Shown here in pieces: positions 1-7,645 of a stretch of DNA of 64,000 nucleotides; positions within the stretch are counted from its first letter, which is position 1; each line of letters starts with the position of its first letter. The position numbers and the translations under genes were made by a program. Origin of the DNA: 39-52-133 sp035531075 (GTDB lineage: Bacteria > Pseudomonadota > Gammaproteobacteria > Burkholderiales > Gallionellaceae); contig DATKTO010000031.1 in NCBI GenBank assembly GCA_035531075.1, forward strand, positions 62,001 through 126,000, read 5' to 3'. A model generated the notes under the pieces. That model had not been told where the DNA came from and searched no databases. It saw nothing but the letters and a program-made list of their open reading frames with translations.

Positions 1-2
1 CA

Positions 3-1205
3 TCCGAAGTGACGGTGTCACCGTATTCGATCTCCTGGAGCACCATTACCGCCACCAACGGGACCCATACCCTGACGGCGGTGGCGCGAGATGCGGCGGG
101 CAACACTACTACCTCGACTGCGGTCACCGTTACCGTGAATAATTCGGATACCACCGCGCCCACGGTTTCGCTCACTGCGCCCGCAGCCGGCACGATTACC
201 GGCACGGTCGCGGTCTCGGCCAACGCCGCCGACAATGTCGGCGTCGCCGGTGTGCAGTTCAGGCTCGATGGCGTCAATCTGGGAACCGAAGACACGGCGT
301 CACCGTATTCGATCTCCTGGAACACTGCTTCCGCCACCAACGGGACCCATATCCTGACGGCGGTGGCGCGTGATGCGGCGGGCAACCTTACCACTTCCAG
401 CGGGGTTACCGTGACAGTGAGCAATCTGGTCGTGGATACCATACCGCCCACGGTTGCGCTCACCGCGCCCGCAGCCGGCACGGTCTCCGGCACGGTCGCG
501 GTCTCGGCCAACGCCGCTGACAATGTCGGCGTCGCCGGTGTGCAGTTCAGGCTCGATGGCGTAAATCTGGGAACCGAAGCCACGGCCTCGCCGTATTCGA
601 TCTCGTGGAGCACCACTACCGCCACCAACGGGACCCATACCCTGACGGCGGTGGCGCGGGATGTGGCAGGCAACACCGCCACCTCGACCGCGGTCACGGT
701 GACGGTGAGCAATCTCAGCCAGAACCTGGTTTCCAATCCGTCGCTGGAGCTCGACGCTAATAGCAATGGAATTCCAGACTGCTGGATACTCGGCGGCTAC
801 GGCACGAATACTTTCGTGTGGACCCGCGTCACCAGCGGCGTCCACAGCGGCAATTTCGCCGAGTCGTTGCAGGTAACCAGTCTAAGCAGCGGCGACCGCA
901 AACTCGTACAGACGCAAGATTCCGGGGCGTGCGCTCCTGCGGTCACACCCGGGGCGAGATACACACTCAGCGCCTGGTACAAATCGACAGTCCCGTCGGC
1001 TTTTGTGGTGTTTTACCGGACCAGCGCGGGTGCCTGGCGGTATTGGACGGCAAGTCCCAGTGTCGCCGCTACCACCAACTGGACGCAGGCCGTTTACACC
1101 ACGCCAGCAATACCCGCCGGGGCGACGCACCTCAGTTTTGGCTTGTACCTTTCGACCGTGGGCACGCTGGTAACAGATGATTATGCCATGACGCTTGCGC
1201 CCTGA
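3..1205 (+). CDS. Ig-like repeat surface protein, C-terminal part (5' truncated by window)
   Basis: The reading frame is already open at the window edge, so only the last 400 or so residues are seen. They hold bacterial Ig-like repeats of about 96 residues (one partial, two complete), each opening with a DTTAPTV-like segment and containing a conserved GVQFRLDGVNLGTE core. From about residue 240 a different domain follows, opening with NLVSNPSLELDANSNGIPD, a pattern typical of jelly-roll carbohydrate-binding modules. The protein is therefore probably exported and may bind polysaccharide or act in adhesion. No anchor or secretion signal is visible in this part. The exopolysaccharide locus follows, but a 476-base gap separates them and no shared operon is evident. 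Ig-like family assignment is firm; the function is inference. Confidence 0.8.
   Translation, partial: SEVTVSPYSISWSTITATNGTHTLTAVARDAAGNTTTSTAVTVTVNNSDTTAPTVSLTAPAAGTITGTVAVSANAADNVGVAGVQFRLDGVNLGTEDTASPYSISWNTASATNGTHILTAVARDAAGNLTTSSGVTVTVSNLVVDTIPPTVALTAPAAGTVSGTVAVSANAADNVGVAGVQFRLDGVNLGTEATASPYSISWSTTTATNGTHTLTAVARDVAGNTATSTAVTVTVSNLSQNLVSNPSLELDANSNGIPDCWILGGYGTNTFVWTRVTSGVHSGNFAESLQVTSLSSGDRKLVQTQDSGACAPAVTPGARYTLSAWYKSTVPSAFVVFYRTSAGAWRYWTASPSVAATTNWTQAVYTTPAIPAGATHLSFGLYLSTVGTLVTDDYAMTLAP
147..716 (+). repeat. Tandem 288-bp coding repeats (Ig-like domains)
   Basis: Two complete units begin with nearly the same sequence at 147 and 435, a period of exactly 288 bases (96 codons), preceded by a partial unit that runs off the window. 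Nucleotide identity between units is very high, so recent duplication or gene conversion is likely and copy number may vary between strains. Confidence 0.85.
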
Positions 1206-1616
1206 GTCGTAGCCGCAGACAGTACTGAACGACGATTTCGCCGTCGAGAGTGCGGGATCGTGATAAGCGGGCAAATGCCTGCAGGGGGGCGAGCGGTGAT
1301 CCACACCACTGTGTAGAAGGTCTTGCTCTGCGTCGTGATTGGAGACTTTCAGAACCCGGTGCTCGAATCAAGAAAGCCGGAACGATCTGGCGTTCAACCT
1401 GGCCCGACTTGCAGTTGGAAGGTTAGCTGTTGCCCAAACGCTACGCTTCGAAAATCTCACACAGTATCAATGCAGATGCAAGGGATGTTGCCTGGCAGAT
1501 TTACTCTGCACCGGAATATCAGTGATCGCGATGTGAGCTCCGGAAGAATGAAACTTTCTTCGCACAGCTCAAGCGGCTGATGACGCTGGATCATTAAGCG
1601 GATTCAGGATGATGCA
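1206..1616. other. Intergenic stretch without recognisable gene
   Basis: Short open frames exist here (for example 1323-1580 on the plus strand), but their translations lack any recognisable domain and have irregular composition. No strong hairpin terminator is visible after the Ig-repeat gene. Only the promoter at the right end is supported. Confidence 0.5.
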
Positions 1617-1646
1617 TTGGGTTTATTTTGTTTTGAGGCCTATAAT
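1617..1646 (+). promoter_or_regulatory. Sigma70-type promoter for the GH18-like gene
   Basis: A perfect TATAAT lies at 1641-1646, with TTGGGT at 1617-1622 and an 18-base spacer. Transcription would start near 1653, about 30 bases before the ATG at 1682. Confidence 0.55.
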
Positions 1647-1681
1647 CAAAAATCATTGAATTCGGTCTGTGAGGGGCAAGA

Positions 1682-2851
1682 ATGCTGTTTAAAGGAAGAG
1701 TTCGCAGCGGGATTGCACTCCTCATATTTTCTCTGATCCTTTATGCCGGAGAGGGTGGGGCCAGAAATGAAAGGGATAAATCCCCGCATTACCAGATATG
1801 GGGTTACTACCCCTACTGGATGAAGGATGAGTGGCGAAAAATCGACCTGGGACTTTTTAATCAGGTGCTGTTCTTTGATGTTCCGGTCAGTGGTGAGGGG
1901 CGGAATCTGCATGCGATTGACTGGCCCGGGAAATGGCAGCAGCTGATTGTCGCTGCGAAAAAAAGTGGCACACGCTTGCAGCCAACGTTCACGCTGTTCG
2001 ATGCAAAAGAGTTTGAACGAATTTTTTCGGACCCAAACCAGCGAGAATTGCTACAGGCCGACATGCTCGCCATGGTTCAGCAGGCAGGCTCCAGCGGCCT
2101 GCAACTTGATGTTGAGATTTTTAGCGCGGTGTCGGTCACGAGTTCGACGGGATTTCGTCTGTTTTTGAAATCAATAAAGCGTGGGCTTGCCGCCAAGAAA
2201 AAGGCTCTCAGCCTTTTCGTCCTTTCGGAAGATAGAGCGGGTCTATATGACAGGAAATCGCTCTTGATTCCGGACTATATTGTCATTCAGGGCTACGATG
2301 CGCACTGGAAGGAAAGTCCGAAAGCAGGCCCGGTAGCGCAACTGGATGGGAGCATGGCGGCCAGTTGGGAATCCTCGCTCAACTATTTTCTCTCCTTAGG
2401 TGTTCCGCGCCACAAAATCATGATGTCGGTTCCATTTTTCGGCTACGAATGGCCGACGGCTAGTGATGCTGTGGGAGCACTGACCCGTGGCGCGGGCAGT
2501 GAAATCAGTTTTGCCCCGCTGCCGATCGATCTTGTTCCTGCCGTAAAGGCTTCAGCGGTAGAGCGCATCAGGCAATACGGCAGCCGGCGTGATCCGGCAA
2601 CGGGATCGCCCTATTACGTTTACAGGGATGAAACTGGCTGGTTTCAGGGGTGGTTTGAAGATGAGGTGAGTCTGTCGGCAAAATTTGAGTTCATAAAAAA
2701 ACAGCGACTTGCGGGAGTTGCCGTGTTCTCTCTGGGTTACGACGCTGGCAATTTTCAGGATTTGCTGCGCAGCCATTTCCGTCCGCCGCATTCTCGCAAG
2801 GCGCCTAGTAACTCAGGTAATAGCTATAGTGGCCCGGCTCAAGGGCGTTAA
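1682..2851 (+). CDS. GH18-like (chitinase-fold) secreted protein with degenerate active site
   Basis: This 389-residue protein starts with a signal peptide (basic start, hydrophobic residues 10-22). The body reads as a glycoside hydrolase family 18 barrel: YQIWGYYPYW opens strand 1, SSGLQLDVEIF (137-147) sits at the catalytic strand and VIQGYDAHW (201-209) matches the later Tyr-Asp motif. The canonical DxxDxDxE becomes S138-x-x-Q141-x-D143-x-E145, so the acid Glu and its neighbouring Asp remain while the two outer Asp are lost. It converges on the deacetylase gene, overlapping its 3' end by 47 bases. The position suggests a role in trimming, binding or anchoring an amino-sugar polymer. Whether it is an active enzyme or a lectin-like protein is open. 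Confidence 0.7.
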   Translation: MLFKGRVRSGIALLIFSLILYAGEGGARNERDKSPHYQIWGYYPYWMKDEWRKIDLGLFNQVLFFDVPVSGEGRNLHAIDWPGKWQQLIVAAKKSGTRLQPTFTLFDAKEFERIFSDPNQRELLQADMLAMVQQAGSSGLQLDVEIFSAVSVTSSTGFRLFLKSIKRGLAAKKKALSLFVLSEDRAGLYDRKSLLIPDYIVIQGYDAHWKESPKAGPVAQLDGSMAASWESSLNYFLSLGVPRHKIMMSVPFFGYEWPTASDAVGALTRGAGSEISFAPLPIDLVPAVKASAVERIRQYGSRRDPATGSPYYVYRDETGWFQGWFEDEVSLSAKFEFIKKQRLAGVAVFSLGYDAGNFQDLLRSHFRPPHSRKAPSNSGNSYSGPAQGR

Positions 2852-4775
2852 AGACAATGGCAGTCTGGTAATCATCGAGCGGTACTAGCAAAGGCAGCGT
2901 CTTGCCGATTTTTTTATTCCTGATTCTTGGCTGCAACCCTTTGGCAGGGTTTGAAATTACAAGAGCAGTGCTCCAGTGCATACCAGGCTTTTCAATCGTG
3001 ATATCCAACTGCATTTTTGCAGGGCTGCCGCTAAGTTCCGATTTGAACAGGGCGCGATTACGCCACCATGATTCGATTGTTCCGCTAGGGGCTATCCAGG
3101 TTTTGTTGCGGGATGACTTGATGTAGCTGAGAAACTCTGCCGTAGATTTTGCTACAGGCGTATCGAGCTCGAAATGCTGGCTGTGCAGGCTCAGCGCCCC
3201 GAGCGCCCCGTATTCATGCGCCAGATCGAAGTCGTCCTGCATGGCTTTTAACATGTCCTGAGTGCTGAATTTTTCCGCGTTAAAGTTCATATCATCGCGT
3301 TGCGTTCTCGGCAGAACAATCAGGCCATTCCGGAAGTCCTTGGGCGAAACAGGGGAGAGATAGGGCAGCATTGCCTCGGTTCCGTCTGCATTGGCGAGAA
3401 TGTGGCCAAATCCTTTTTCAAAAAGCAGGGACTCGACAACCTGATCCGCCAGCTCATAGGGCGGGCGGAATCCTCGCAGCCTGGAGGGTTCGGTCACCAA
3501 TGGCCGCAGATCCTGCTGCATTGCATCCAGTCTTTTGGATTGCGTTTCTCTGGGCAGGCCTTTGAAGGCATCGTGCACGTCGCCGTGATAGGCGATTTCA
3601 TGATTGCGTTCGAGATGCCTGACGATATCAGGGTATCTGGTGGCGACAGAAGTCAGGCTATAAAAGGTTCCCTGAAAGCCATTTGCATCGAGGGTATCCG
3701 CGAAGTTTATCGCTTTGGTGAAGTCTTGCTCCGTATCCATTTCGAGGATTTGGGCGGCCCGATAAGGGTATGGCCAGTTGGCAAGATAGGTGTCAGGGCG
3801 GCGGCGGAGCCAGTCGAGCACATCATCGAGCAGCGTGTACATGTTTGCCTGCTCAAAGCGCCATGAGTTTTCTGCAAACGCCAAATAAACCCGTCTCGAT
3901 GAGCCCGACTCCGTGTAAACGATAGCCTCATTGGCATCTACTTTACCGGGTATGCGGAGGCCATCCATGAAGCGCCCGGCGATATGGCCGCCACCGGAAA
4001 CCCGCAACGGGCGGTCGTGGACATCAGCAAGCCCCAGCCAGATTCGAAACCCCGAGGGCAGTGACGAGGCGACGGGCGTTTCACCAGATACGATGAGAAA
4101 TTTTTCCTTATCCTGCGCTGCAAATTCCCCGCTTACCTTGATGTCAAATTGCTTTTGCAGGAAGTCATAGCCCGCCCATTCACCATCGCCGTCTCTGGCA
4201 CCAGTCGCCCATGTGGCAAGTACGCTCCCGCCCCGTTTTTCAAATGCCTGAATGGCTGAGCGCTCCTTTGAACTGAGCACAACGGTCGACGGCAGAATCA
4301 GAATGCCCGGTTTCAGCGTGGGTGTCAGGTCGGCATCGTGAATATCGAGGTACTTGGCCCCCCTGGCCTGGAAATAATAGTGCCACTGATCCAGCGACAG
4401 ATCATAATTGCTTCCGGTGGAAGAGAAATACTCACGTGTCTTTTTTGAATTGAAAAGATAGGTATTTGAAGACGCCACCTTGACGGCAGAGATCACCTGA
4501 TGCGGATTGTCCGGCTTCCATATATTCAATGGGTTGCTGCTTGCGGCGCTTGGCGCGGCATTGCCAGCGTTCATATTCTGGTACGCAGAGGCAACCCACC
4601 GTTGCCGACCATGGTTGCTCCCGGCATCGCTTTCCATGATGAGCGTGTAGGCCAGGGATGCCAGCGCGAACCCCCCCACCAACAAGAGGGGCATGAAAAA
4701 CAGCGGAGAATTTCTGAGCCGGGCGAAAATTCCCCTGCTTTTATGAATTGCCGTGTTCATCTTGGGCTGTGTCAT
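2805..4775 (-). CDS. Membrane-anchored CE4 polysaccharide deacetylase
   Basis: This 656-residue protein has an N-terminal membrane anchor (about 24-46). Residues 90-320 read as a GATase/ThuA-like or beta-galactosidase-trimerisation-like fold (PGILILPSTVVLSS, then RGGSVLATWATG). A carbohydrate esterase family 4 domain follows: MDTEQDF (346-352, metal Asp), YHGDVH (396-401, the HxxxH metal histidines), RGFRPPY (434-440) and LSLHSQHF (528-535, catalytic-motif His). The last 80 residues look like a beta-sandwich. CE4 enzymes remove N-acetyl groups from chitin, PNAG or peptidoglycan. As the last gene of the exopolysaccharide operon, it plays the part that PgaB plays in PNAG systems, but with a different N-terminal domain and no PgaB-type C-terminal hydrolase. 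It overlaps the upstream small gene by 35 bases. Confidence 0.8.
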   Translation of the reverse strand: MTQPKMNTAIHKSRGIFARLRNSPLFFMPLLLVGGFALASLAYTLIMESDAGSNHGRQRWVASAYQNMNAGNAAPSAASSNPLNIWKPDNPHQVISAVKVASSNTYLFNSKKTREYFSSTGSNYDLSLDQWHYYFQARGAKYLDIHDADLTPTLKPGILILPSTVVLSSKERSAIQAFEKRGGSVLATWATGARDGDGEWAGYDFLQKQFDIKVSGEFAAQDKEKFLIVSGETPVASSLPSGFRIWLGLADVHDRPLRVSGGGHIAGRFMDGLRIPGKVDANEAIVYTESGSSRRVYLAFAENSWRFEQANMYTLLDDVLDWLRRRPDTYLANWPYPYRAAQILEMDTEQDFTKAINFADTLDANGFQGTFYSLTSVATRYPDIVRHLERNHEIAYHGDVHDAFKGLPRETQSKRLDAMQQDLRPLVTEPSRLRGFRPPYELADQVVESLLFEKGFGHILANADGTEAMLPYLSPVSPKDFRNGLIVLPRTQRDDMNFNAEKFSTQDMLKAMQDDFDLAHEYGALGALSLHSQHFELDTPVAKSTAEFLSYIKSSRNKTWIAPSGTIESWWRNRALFKSELSGSPAKMQLDITIEKPGMHWSTALVISNPAKGLQPRIRNKKIGKTLPLLVPLDDYQTAIVFNALEPGHYSYYLSY

Positions 4776-4962
4776 TGGGCATGTGCCGCTTCAGAAAGAT
4801 CGGTTCGAACGGTTCATCAATCGTGGTTTTTGCTCCGCCGGAGGATTTCGGCTTTCGCCATTCCCTGAGCTTGTATGCAAAGTAAGCGGCTATAGCCAGA
4901 ACCAGTGTGGCAATGGTGGTTACCAGGACTGTGGTTGAGAAAAAAGAAGCCAGATTCATCAT
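4741..4962 (-). CDS. Small single-pass membrane protein of the exopolysaccharide operon
   Basis: The 73-residue product has one membrane helix (about 8-31) followed by a basic, polar cytoplasmic tail (KLREWRKPKSSGG...). Its ATG overlaps the glycosyltransferase stop by four bases (ATGA) and its 3' end runs 35 bases into the deacetylase gene, which indicates translational coupling. Position and membrane nature recall PgaD/HmsS, the small accessory partner of PgaC that is needed for c-di-GMP-controlled synthesis. PgaD is roughly twice as long and usually has two helices, so this is analogy, not homology. Confidence 0.65.
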   Translation of the reverse strand: MMNLASFFSTTVLVTTIATLVLAIAAYFAYKLREWRKPKSSGGAKTTIDEPFEPIFLKRHMPNDTAQDEHGNS

Positions 4963-6335
4963 AATTTACCCTCCCGTTCAAGTTTGCCCCAGCTCATTTT
5001 TGCGCCCGCCAACTCTTCGATGCTCGCGAGGATTTTCGCCACGTCAACGAACAATTGATAGAAGATACGAAGTACCAGGGCATAGACGATGAGCAGGGTG
5101 TCTTCCTTTTCGATGATGACACAATACGCTGCGGTGGCAAGGTCAAGGATGGTGAGTTGCAGCCACCAAAATGCGACCAGGATAGTGAGGTCGTATTTGA
5201 AACCCACCCAGACAAAAAATATGTTGCCGGTCACATTGGATATCGGGCACAACACACCCTCAAACAGCATGTACCAGAGGATGAAGCCGTTTGCGCCTGC
5301 CTTGTGGGGGTGCCGTAGGCTCCAGGCGTGTTTTTTGATTGCCTGGAGTATGCCGCGTGTCCAGCGGTAACGTTGTTTGAGCAGGTCGATCATATGGCTG
5401 GGCGTCTCGACCCAGGCTATCGCTCTGGGTTCGTAAATGATATGCCAGCCTTCGAACAGGAGCTTAAGGGTCAGGTCACAGTCTTCGGCAAAGGTATCGT
5501 CGTCATAACCGCGAACTTGCCGTAGTGCGCTTTTGCGAAACATGCCAAGCGGCCCGGGGATGATGTTGACCATGCGGGCATAACTCTGCGCTTTTCTCAA
5601 CAGCGCCAGGCCTTCGACATATTCGAGCGCCTGCACCCGGGTGATCGCATTGTCCCTGTTTACGACCTTGACGTTTCCGGCGACGGCGCCAATTTTGGGG
5701 TCATCGAAATGTCTGATGCAGTCGCGTAGCGTATTCGGGGAAAGCTTGCTGTCGCCATCCATGTTGAGTATGAAATCGCCCTTCGCGTGGCCCATTCCGG
5801 TATTAAGTGCGTTGGCCTTGCCCGCATTGGCTTTCGTGAGGACGGTGACGATGCATTTGTCGGTCACGTTGATCATTTCGCATGCGCGCTCATAGGTGTC
5901 GTCGGTAGAACCATCATCAACGACGAGCACCTCATAATGGGGATAATCGATTTCGAGCAGCGAGCGAATTGCAGTCTGTATGATCCTGCCTTCGTTGTAG
6001 GCCGGTACGACGATCGTGATGAAGGGCAGCTTGTGGTCCGATTCCGGCGTCGCCCCTCCTGTCGTTTTTGCTATTTCGTTCTTTTTGATGTTGTCGAGAT
6101 GCTCCAGATAGGAAAACATGATCAGGAGGAAGTAACGTATCACGAGGATAACCATGAACAGGGTCAAATACTCGCTGACGGTTGTGACAAACGGAATATC
6201 CGATAAGAAATCGGTGATGTGTGAATACCAGCCCCGTAAGAGCAGGAATGCGGCGGGGCCGACAAAAACCAATGCCGCCAACGCTATCCAGATTTTCCGC
6301 GTTACCATTTTCCGGGTCTCCATTTTTCGAGTCAC
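4959..6335 (-). CDS. Processive family 2 glycosyltransferase, PgaC/hyaluronan-synthase-like
   Basis: At 458 residues it has the PgaC/IcaA/NodC layout: N-terminal membrane helices (about 13-34 and 55-75), a GT-A catalytic domain, and several C-terminal helices (about 350-430). Motifs are complete: VVDDGSTDD (138-146), NMDGDS (191-196, DxD), FAEDCD (282-287, with the catalytic-base Asp) and QRYRW (321-325, the QxxRW signature of processive enzymes). It should polymerise a UDP-sugar, most likely UDP-GlcNAc, across the inner membrane; the sugar is inferred from the deacetylase partner. The N-terminus repeats MxTRK-type triplets, so the true start may be Met5 or Met10. Its start overlaps the stop of the barrel gene (ATGA). 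No PilZ domain is present, unlike BcsA. Confidence 0.85.
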   Translation of the reverse strand: MTRKMETRKMVTRKIWIALAALVFVGPAAFLLLRGWYSHITDFLSDIPFVTTVSEYLTLFMVILVIRYFLLIMFSYLEHLDNIKKNEIAKTTGGATPESDHKLPFITIVVPAYNEGRIIQTAIRSLLEIDYPHYEVLVVDDGSTDDTYERACEMINVTDKCIVTVLTKANAGKANALNTGMGHAKGDFILNMDGDSKLSPNTLRDCIRHFDDPKIGAVAGNVKVVNRDNAITRVQALEYVEGLALLRKAQSYARMVNIIPGPLGMFRKSALRQVRGYDDDTFAEDCDLTLKLLFEGWHIIYEPRAIAWVETPSHMIDLLKQRYRWTRGILQAIKKHAWSLRHPHKAGANGFILWYMLFEGVLCPISNVTGNIFFVWVGFKYDLTILVAFWWLQLTILDLATAAYCVIIEKEDTLLIVYALVLRIFYQLFVDVAKILASIEELAGAKMSWGKLEREGKL

Positions 6336-7645
6336 CAGAGTCTTTCAATACCGAACGTTAAATAATTTGAACGATAAGCGTCGGTGCGCAGATTCTCGAG
6401 CTGTCCCGCGCTAAGCAATGCAGCCCAATCGCGGTCGATGTAGCGTTTGGCGGCAAATCCAATATTGTAGGAGTTTAGTGCTTCGCCCCCGCTGCCGAAA
6501 CCGCGCTGTCCATAAATTGAATAATCGCCCGTGCTCGTGGACCATTCATTGGTGAACCCGATGTCAGTGCTCAGATATCCCATGTTGGGCGACCAGTAAA
6601 TCGGAACATTTTTTTCAGCAATGCGTCCTGAAAGTCCGATGTAATATCTGAAATTCGAGTTCGCAGGACGCCATGAAGGGGAAAACCGCAGGATTGAATC
6701 CTGGACCTGGTTTCCGTCAGATACCTGATAGTTGTTGAAAGCTGCGCTGAGCGTGCCTGGGCGTGTGATCAGGCTGCCGTCTACGCCGACTTGCGTGGCA
6801 TCCAGTCCGGCAAGCAGGGCTTGCGGTTGAAAAACCATATTGCCCCAGTTGATATGACCGATTGTTACATGAAGATCCGGCGTATCAGCAAGTTTGAGGC
6901 GCAATGCCCCAAATGTTTTGCTAACAGGTTCCTGCTGAAAGGATAGCTCGAGCCTGGGGGCCATTGCGATGTCTGCATGTTCGACGCTGAAACCGATTTC
7001 CCTCTGGTGAGTGTCCACATCCGCGAGCGTGTAGCGACTCGTGTTGAGCGAGAGCCCATATTGCAGCGCACGATTGTCGCCGCGCCACGAGTGGTTGAGA
7101 ACGATGCTGTTCTGCATTACGGAATTCGAGTCGCTTTTTGTGCCGAGCGTGATGTCTGTTCTGGGGCGAAGCTCGCGATTTATTCTGTTCAAGCCGTCAA
7201 GCGCGTCAAGATTGTCAGGCTCGGATGTCAGTATTTGCAGGTACAGCGGACTCGCCAGGTCAGGCCGCGCACTCCAGCGGTAGACGTTGGCCAAACCGAG
7301 CGCTGCACTGTCCGACAGGGTTGTGCCTGCCAGCATTTGATACTGGCTAATTGCGTCTGCATAGCGCCCGGTCCACGCCAGGCTGTTGGCCACTAGCATG
7401 CGAAGCTCGTTGTTGCCCGGTTCTTTTGCCAGAAAATCCAGGCCATCGCTGCCTACTGACCAGTAGTCTCCCGTGTCGAATTTACCCTTGAGCGTGGCTT
7501 CGGCTGTGGACACTGGCGGTTCGATATTTTCAGCAGCATAGGCAGAAGTACAAAGCATTCCAAAAATGATGGCTGCACTCCAAATTGTTTTTGAGGTTCT
7601 CATGCTTTCAGAGCAGAACCTTGGGGGGGAGCGTCGATTCATCAT
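6332..7645 (-). CDS. TPR/outer-membrane beta-barrel protein, probable polysaccharide exporter (PgaA-like role)
   Basis: The 437-residue product carries a signal peptide best read from Met15 (base 7603; MRTSKTIWSAAII...SAYA), a periplasmic part of TPR-like helices (about 40-160, e.g. NSLAWTGRYADAISQY), then alternating beta strands to a C-terminal Trp, as in outer-membrane barrels (YaiO/PgaA type). In PNAG systems PgaA combines TPRs that bind the deacetylase with a barrel pore; the same division of labour fits here, although this barrel is shorter. The ATG at 7645 overlaps the bcsE-like stop by four bases, which favours that start; the signal peptide favours 7603. Confidence 0.72.
   Translation of the reverse strand: MMNRRSPPRFCSESMRTSKTIWSAAIIFGMLCTSAYAAENIEPPVSTAEATLKGKFDTGDYWSVGSDGLDFLAKEPGNNELRMLVANSLAWTGRYADAISQYQMLAGTTLSDSAALGLANVYRWSARPDLASPLYLQILTSEPDNLDALDGLNRINRELRPRTDITLGTKSDSNSVMQNSIVLNHSWRGDNRALQYGLSLNTSRYTLADVDTHQREIGFSVEHADIAMAPRLELSFQQEPVSKTFGALRLKLADTPDLHVTIGHINWGNMVFQPQALLAGLDATQVGVDGSLITRPGTLSAAFNNYQVSDGNQVQDSILRFSPSWRPANSNFRYYIGLSGRIAEKNVPIYWSPNMGYLSTDIGFTNEWSTSTGDYSIYGQRGFGSGGEALNSYNIGFAAKRYIDRDWAALLSAGQLENLRTDAYRSNYLTFGIERLW

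Noticed and set aside
147..716. Regular repeats that could suggest a CRISPR array
   Set aside because: The 288-bp period is coding and in frame with Ig-like domains; there are no spacers or cas genes.
300..845. 181-residue minus-strand frame opposite the Ig repeats
   Set aside because: It mirrors the tandem repeats on the other strand; its repetitive, Arg/Gly-rich translation is a shadow.
1323..1580. 85-residue open frame between the Ig-repeat and GH18-like genes
   Set aside because: No ribosome site, no domain, irregular composition; a second frame overlaps the same bases with equal merit.
3300..3866. 188-residue plus-strand frame opposite the deacetylase
   Set aside because: Antisense of CE4 motifs; no own features.
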